From: an uncultured Parasphingopyxis sp.
Lineage (GTDB): Bacteria; Pseudomonadota; Alphaproteobacteria; Sphingomonadales; Sphingomonadaceae
Direction: 5' to 3'
Length of the DNA: 7,480 nucleotides
Assembly: GCA_905479515.1 (NCBI GenBank)
Contig: CAJQMX010000120.1
Span: 1-7,480 of the forward strand
A program made the translations under genes and the position numbers. This document shows positions 4,360 to 7,480 of the stretch, in pieces; positions within the stretch are counted from its first letter, which is position 1; each line of letters starts with the position of its first letter. Under the pieces are notes generated by a model, which did no database searches, had not been told where the DNA came from, and saw only the letters and a program-made list of their open reading frames with translations.

Positions 4360-6663
4360 ATGCGGGAAAAAGAATTGCGCCTGGCTCTGGTTTGTTACGG
4401 CGGCATCAGTCTCGCAATTTACATGCATGGCATCACCAAGGAAATATGGCGGCTGACACGCGCAAGCCGCGCATTTCATGATGACATCGCGCCGACCAAG
4501 ACATCGCAGCGCGTCTATCGCGAGCTTCTCGACACGATTGAACAGCGCAGCGGCATAAAGCTGCGCGCGATGGTCGACATAATCGCCGGGGCTAGCGCAG
4601 GCGGGATCAACGGCGTGTTTCTCGCGAAAGCCATCGCTTCGGGAAAGTCACTCGATCCGCTGACCGATCTCTGGCTCGACAAGGCCGATGTCGACATTTT
4701 GATCGCGCCCGACAAACGCCCGATATCGCGCTTCACTAAATTATGGGCCGTGCCGATTGCCTGGGCCGTGGCGCGGCGCCGGGGCGGAACGATTGCTGCC
4801 ACTGTCGACCCCGCAGCGCAGGATGAAGTCAGCGCCAAGCTCTCCCGCTTTGTTCGCGCCAAATGGTTTCAGCCGCCCTTTGGCGGCAAGGGCTTCACCA
4901 ATCTCATCATCGATGCCTTCGAGGCGATGGACACCAGACCCAGCACCGAACCCCTATTGCCAGACGGCCAGCCGCTCGACCTGTTCGTGACGGTGACCGA
5001 TTTTCACGGCCACCCGCAAAAGCTGCATCTGAACTCACCGCCCGAAATCATCGAAACCGAGCATCGCCTGACGCTGCCTTTCACCGATCACGGCATCAGG
5101 CCGCGCAATCTGGGCAGCATTCCGGAGCTTACCTTTGCCGCGCGGGCAACGGCGAGCTTTCCCGGTGCCTTTCCGCCCTTCACGGTAAAGGAGCTCGACG
5201 CGGTATTGGAAGAACGCGGGATCGCGTGGCCTGGCCGCACGGCATTCCTCCAGCGCGTTCTCCCCCGCCACAGCGCAGCAGGCACCGCCGAAACCACACC
5301 GCTTATCGACGGATCGGTGCTTGCCAATGCCCCGTTTGGCCCGGCTATCGATGCCTTGCGGGATCGCCCGGCACATCGGGAAATCGACCGGCGTTTCGTC
5401 TATATCGATCCCAAACCCGGTGTTCGCAGCATCAACATTGGGGAGGGTGACAGCGGCAGCCCGGGATTCTTCCGTGCCATATTCGGGGCGCTTTCGGATA
5501 TTCCGCGCGAACAGCCGATCCGCGATAATCTGGAAGCCATTGAAGACCATTCTCAGCGGATCCTGCGGATGCGGCGGATCGTGGAAGCGATCAGGCCGGA
5601 AGTCGAAAACGCGATCGAAAGCGATTTCGGCCGCACCCTCTTCCTCAACCGGCCTACCCCGCAAAGGCTGGCCGCCTGGCGCGCCAAGGCGCAGGATTAT
5701 GCCGCCAAGGAAGCCGGTTATGCCTATGCGTCATATGGTCAGCTGAAACTTTCAGGCATCGTCGATGAGATCGCAGAGACGCTGGCGAGCATCGCCGGTG
5801 ATGGCAATATGGGGGCTCGCACGATCAAGCGGGCCATCTGGGATCAGGTCAGCGCGATGGGGCTCAACAGTTCCGGTGCGCTGTCCGGTTCCGGCGCAAA
5901 CCCGGAAGCGATTGCATTTTTTCGCCAGCATGACCTGCTGTTCCGCACTCGCCGGTTGCGCTTCATGCTGCGCAGCCTGATCCAGATCGAGGAGGCCGGG
6001 CAATGCGAGGCCGAAGACCTGAACCTCTCTCGAGAAGCGATCTACGAGGCGCTCGGCCATTATCTCGAACGCGCGCGCCCCGACTTTTTCGGTGAGGACA
6101 TGGTCGAAGCCGCGCAGAATATTGTGGCCGCTCCGGCAGCGGCGCTGGAAATGCTGGCAAGCACACGCGATCTCAAGACCATCGACAAGATCGGCGAGGA
6201 ATTGCTGGCCACGGCGCTCACCGCCCTGCCCAAGCCCGAACGGCGGACCATGCTGTTCGCCTATCTCGGCTTCCCCTTTTACGACATTGCCACGCTGCCT
6301 TTGCTTCAGGGCGAAGGGCTGGACGAGTTCGATCCGGTAAAGGTTGATCGTATCGCTCCGGAAGATGCCCAGTCGATCCGCGAAGGCGGCGCCGAGGCCA
6401 CATTGAGAGGCATCGAGTTCAACAGTTTCGGCGCATTCTTCAGCCGCGCCTATCGTGAAAATGATTTTCTCTGGGGCAGGCTCCACGGCGCGGACCGGCT
6501 GATCGACATCCTGCTTTCAACAATTCCGGATGACAAAACACTGTCCAAGGACGAGGTGGCGGCGGTCAAGAAAAAGACGTTCCGCGCGGTTCTGGAAGAA
6601 GAGCGCCCTCGCCTCACGCATATCTCGGCCTTGTTCGGTGAGTTGGACAAAGAAATTGGCTAG
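4360..6663 (+). CDS. Patatin-like phospholipase with C-terminal DUF3376-type region
   Basis: The 767-residue protein matches the bacterial patatin-related group with a DUF3376 C-terminal part, which usually runs to about this length. Patatins are acyl hydrolases with a Ser-Asp dyad. The nucleophile is Ser79 in GASAGG (77-82), and the Asp is Asp317 in LIDGSVLANAPFG (315-327). The oxyanion loop is CYGGISLAIYMHG (12-24), the form typical of this subgroup, instead of the plain GGGxRG loop. Residues about 7-370 form the patatin fold; the rest, including YASYGQLKLSGIVDEIAETL (about 459-478), is the helical DUF3376-type region of unknown role. No signal peptide or clear membrane helix, so it should act in the cytoplasm or at the inner membrane face on membrane lipids. 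It follows the kinase by 51 bases on the same strand and may be co-transcribed. The ATG at 4360 has no recognisable Shine-Dalgarno sequence. The substrate cannot be read from the sequence. Confidence 0.93.
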   Translation: MREKELRLALVCYGGISLAIYMHGITKEIWRLTRASRAFHDDIAPTKTSQRVYRELLDTIEQRSGIKLRAMVDIIAGASAGGINGVFLAKAIASGKSLDPLTDLWLDKADVDILIAPDKRPISRFTKLWAVPIAWAVARRRGGTIAATVDPAAQDEVSAKLSRFVRAKWFQPPFGGKGFTNLIIDAFEAMDTRPSTEPLLPDGQPLDLFVTVTDFHGHPQKLHLNSPPEIIETEHRLTLPFTDHGIRPRNLGSIPELTFAARATASFPGAFPPFTVKELDAVLEERGIAWPGRTAFLQRVLPRHSAAGTAETTPLIDGSVLANAPFGPAIDALRDRPAHREIDRRFVYIDPKPGVRSINIGEGDSGSPGFFRAIFGALSDIPREQPIRDNLEAIEDHSQRILRMRRIVEAIRPEVENAIESDFGRTLFLNRPTPQRLAAWRAKAQDYAAKEAGYAYASYGQLKLSGIVDEIAETLASIAGDGNMGARTIKRAIWDQVSAMGLNSSGALSGSGANPEAIAFFRQHDLLFRTRRLRFMLRSLIQIEEAGQCEAEDLNLSREAIYEALGHYLERARPDFFGEDMVEAAQNIVAAPAAALEMLASTRDLKTIDKIGEELLATALTALPKPERRTMLFAYLGFPFYDIATLPLLQGEGLDEFDPVKVDRIAPEDAQSIREGGAEATLRGIEFNSFGAFFSRAYRENDFLWGRLHGADRLIDILLSTIPDDKTLSKDEVAAVKKKTFRAVLEEERPRLTHISALFGELDKEIG
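6660..6663. other. Overlapping convergent stop codons (CTAG)
   Basis: The patatin gene ends with TAG at 6661-6663, and the minus-strand acyltransferase ends with TAG at the complement of 6660-6662. The palindrome CTAG serves both. There is no space between the genes for a terminator, and I see no strong hairpin with a T-run in the first bases past either stop. Confidence 0.9.
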
Positions 6664-7480
6664 CGCGTCAAACGCCGTGCCCATTTGCCGAGGCCCAGCC
6701 CCTTGGCAAACCCAATCCCGCGATCAAACGCCGCCAACGCCCCGGCAAGCAGGTAATTGCCCGGCGTCTTGCGGAGCAACAGCAGATCTACGCATGCAAC
6801 GCCGTCCGTCGCGAACAGCCTCTTGTGCTGCCCATCGCCCTCGGTGAAATCGAACAGGCGGAAACGGCCTTCTTCAATGATCTGTTTCATCGCCTCGATT
6901 TGCAGCACGGTGCCCGGCGAATGCCGCGCCCATTCGGGATCATAACCAAGATAGGCATAGATCAGCGTATCGCCGTCTGCAGGGGCATAGAGATAGCTGA
7001 CCGGCTCATTGTCCACCAACAGCAGCCAGGCCCGGGCTTGATCTCGGGATGCCGCCTGAACCATCTCCGCCTTGTACGCCGGATCATCAGGCAGCCCGGC
7101 ATCGAGCAGCTTTTCCTGATAGGTTTTGGCAGAAACGCGGCGAGCAAGATCCTGAAACTCTGCCATTTCATCCGGGTTGTGATAAGTCCGGAGATCAAGC
7201 ACACCGCCGGAAGTTTCCGTAAATTTGCGAACCTTGCGACGCAGCGTCGAGCGGCTCTTACCCGAAAATGTCGCGAGATAGTCGTCGAAACTTTTCGACA
7301 GATCGGCATAGCGGCGGGAATAGCGTTGGCGGACCAGCGCGATCATTCCCGGCTGCTGCGCGGTAACATCCTCCAGCCTGTCTTCACGAAGCGAGGTAAT
7401 CAGAAAGCCGTGATCGGCTTGGCCCAAAGCGGGTAACGCGAGTGCCCTGCCCGCCATCGCCTCATCCAGCGATAGCCCGA
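6660..7480 (-). CDS. GNAT-fold acyltransferase, BioF2/CelD-like (Acetyltransf_6), start beyond right edge
   Basis: The visible 272 residues match the BioF2-like acetyltransferase family (Acetyltransf_6), a double-GNAT relative of FemAB-type and CelD proteins often linked to polysaccharide or cell-surface modification. Supporting pieces are the basic helix GKSRSTLRRKVRKFTE, a central strand region ARAWLLLVDNEPVSYLYAP, the SPGTVLQIEAMKQII helix, and FDFTEGDGQHKRLFAT near 6818-6865, which fits the family pattern F.G...YK..F. The frame is open through the right edge, with GLSLDEA preceding the first internal Met (7455-7457), and family members are usually longer, so the N-terminal part is missing. 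The substrate is unknown. The gene is convergent with the patatin gene and their stop codons overlap. Because the start is outside, its promoter cannot be judged. Confidence 0.85.
   Translation of the reverse strand, partial: GLSLDEAMAGRALALPALGQADHGFLITSLREDRLEDVTAQQPGMIALVRQRYSRRYADLSKSFDDYLATFSGKSRSTLRRKVRKFTETSGGVLDLRTYHNPDEMAEFQDLARRVSAKTYQEKLLDAGLPDDPAYKAEMVQAASRDQARAWLLLVDNEPVSYLYAPADGDTLIYAYLGYDPEWARHSPGTVLQIEAMKQIIEEGRFRLFDFTEGDGQHKRLFATDGVACVDLLLLRKTPGNYLLAGALAAFDRGIGFAKGLGLGKWARRLTR

Noticed and set aside
4863..5664. Open frames of about 195 (plus strand) and 209 codons (minus strand) within the patatin gene
   Set aside because: Both overlap the region coding for the patatin fold and show no recognisable domain; the true frame carries the catalytic motifs.
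5752..6486. Long open frame (244 codons) on the minus strand
   Set aside because: It lies wholly inside the patatin gene, and the translation is low in family character with many Arg, Ala and Gln stretches typical of antisense frames in GC-rich DNA.
2683..6663. Anti-phage operon built from the kinase and the patatin
   Set aside because: There is no CD-NTase, TIR, STAND or other defence partner, and the neighbours are housekeeping genes; a defence role would be speculation.
6825..7436. Plus-strand open frame of 203 codons over the acyltransferase gene
   Set aside because: The opposite strand encodes the BioF2-like motifs; this frame has none.

Overview
The window looks like ordinary chromosome from an alphaproteobacterium, most likely a sphingomonad or erythrobacter-type organism. 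The grounds are moderately high GC by eye, the style of the encoded proteins, a [15 protein letters not shown] PAS kinase, a DUF3376-type patatin and an ATTCCC-N8-GGGAAT palindromic repeat. The lineage is an inference from style and not from a marker gene. There are six protein genes, two of them cut by the window edges. I see no rRNA, tRNA, CRISPR array, transposase or phage gene.

Left block (1-1686, minus strand): a MurC/Mpl-family ligase is followed by the start of radA, of which only the N-terminal zinc finger is in the window. The 137 bases between them hold a two-armed inverted repeat. Its degenerate outer edge appears to supply the -35 box of a radA promoter.

Middle block (1739-6663, plus strand): an LD-carboxypeptidase gene (ldcA) starts only 52 bases from the ligase and is divergent from it. 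It is followed by a soluble PAS-PAS histidine kinase without a receiver domain, and then by a 767-residue patatin-like phospholipase. The ligase and LdcA would fit consecutive steps of murein peptide recycling: LdcA trims the recycled tetrapeptide to the tripeptide, and an Mpl-type ligase rejoins the tripeptide to UDP-MurNAc. The ligase has active-site motifs that differ from textbook MurC and from textbook Mpl, so its substrate is open.

Right block (6660-7480, minus strand): a GNAT/BioF2-like (CelD-type) acetyltransferase whose start lies beyond the right edge. It runs tail to tail into the patatin gene, and the two stop codons share the four bases CTAG.

A common theme of ldcA, the ligase and the patatin is the cell envelope, but nothing in the sequence proves that the kinase controls its neighbours. 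I do not see a clear new multi-gene system. The most interesting items are the repeat-derived radA promoter, the variant Mur ligase paired with ldcA, and the unlinked kinase next to a phospholipase with an atypical oxyanion loop.
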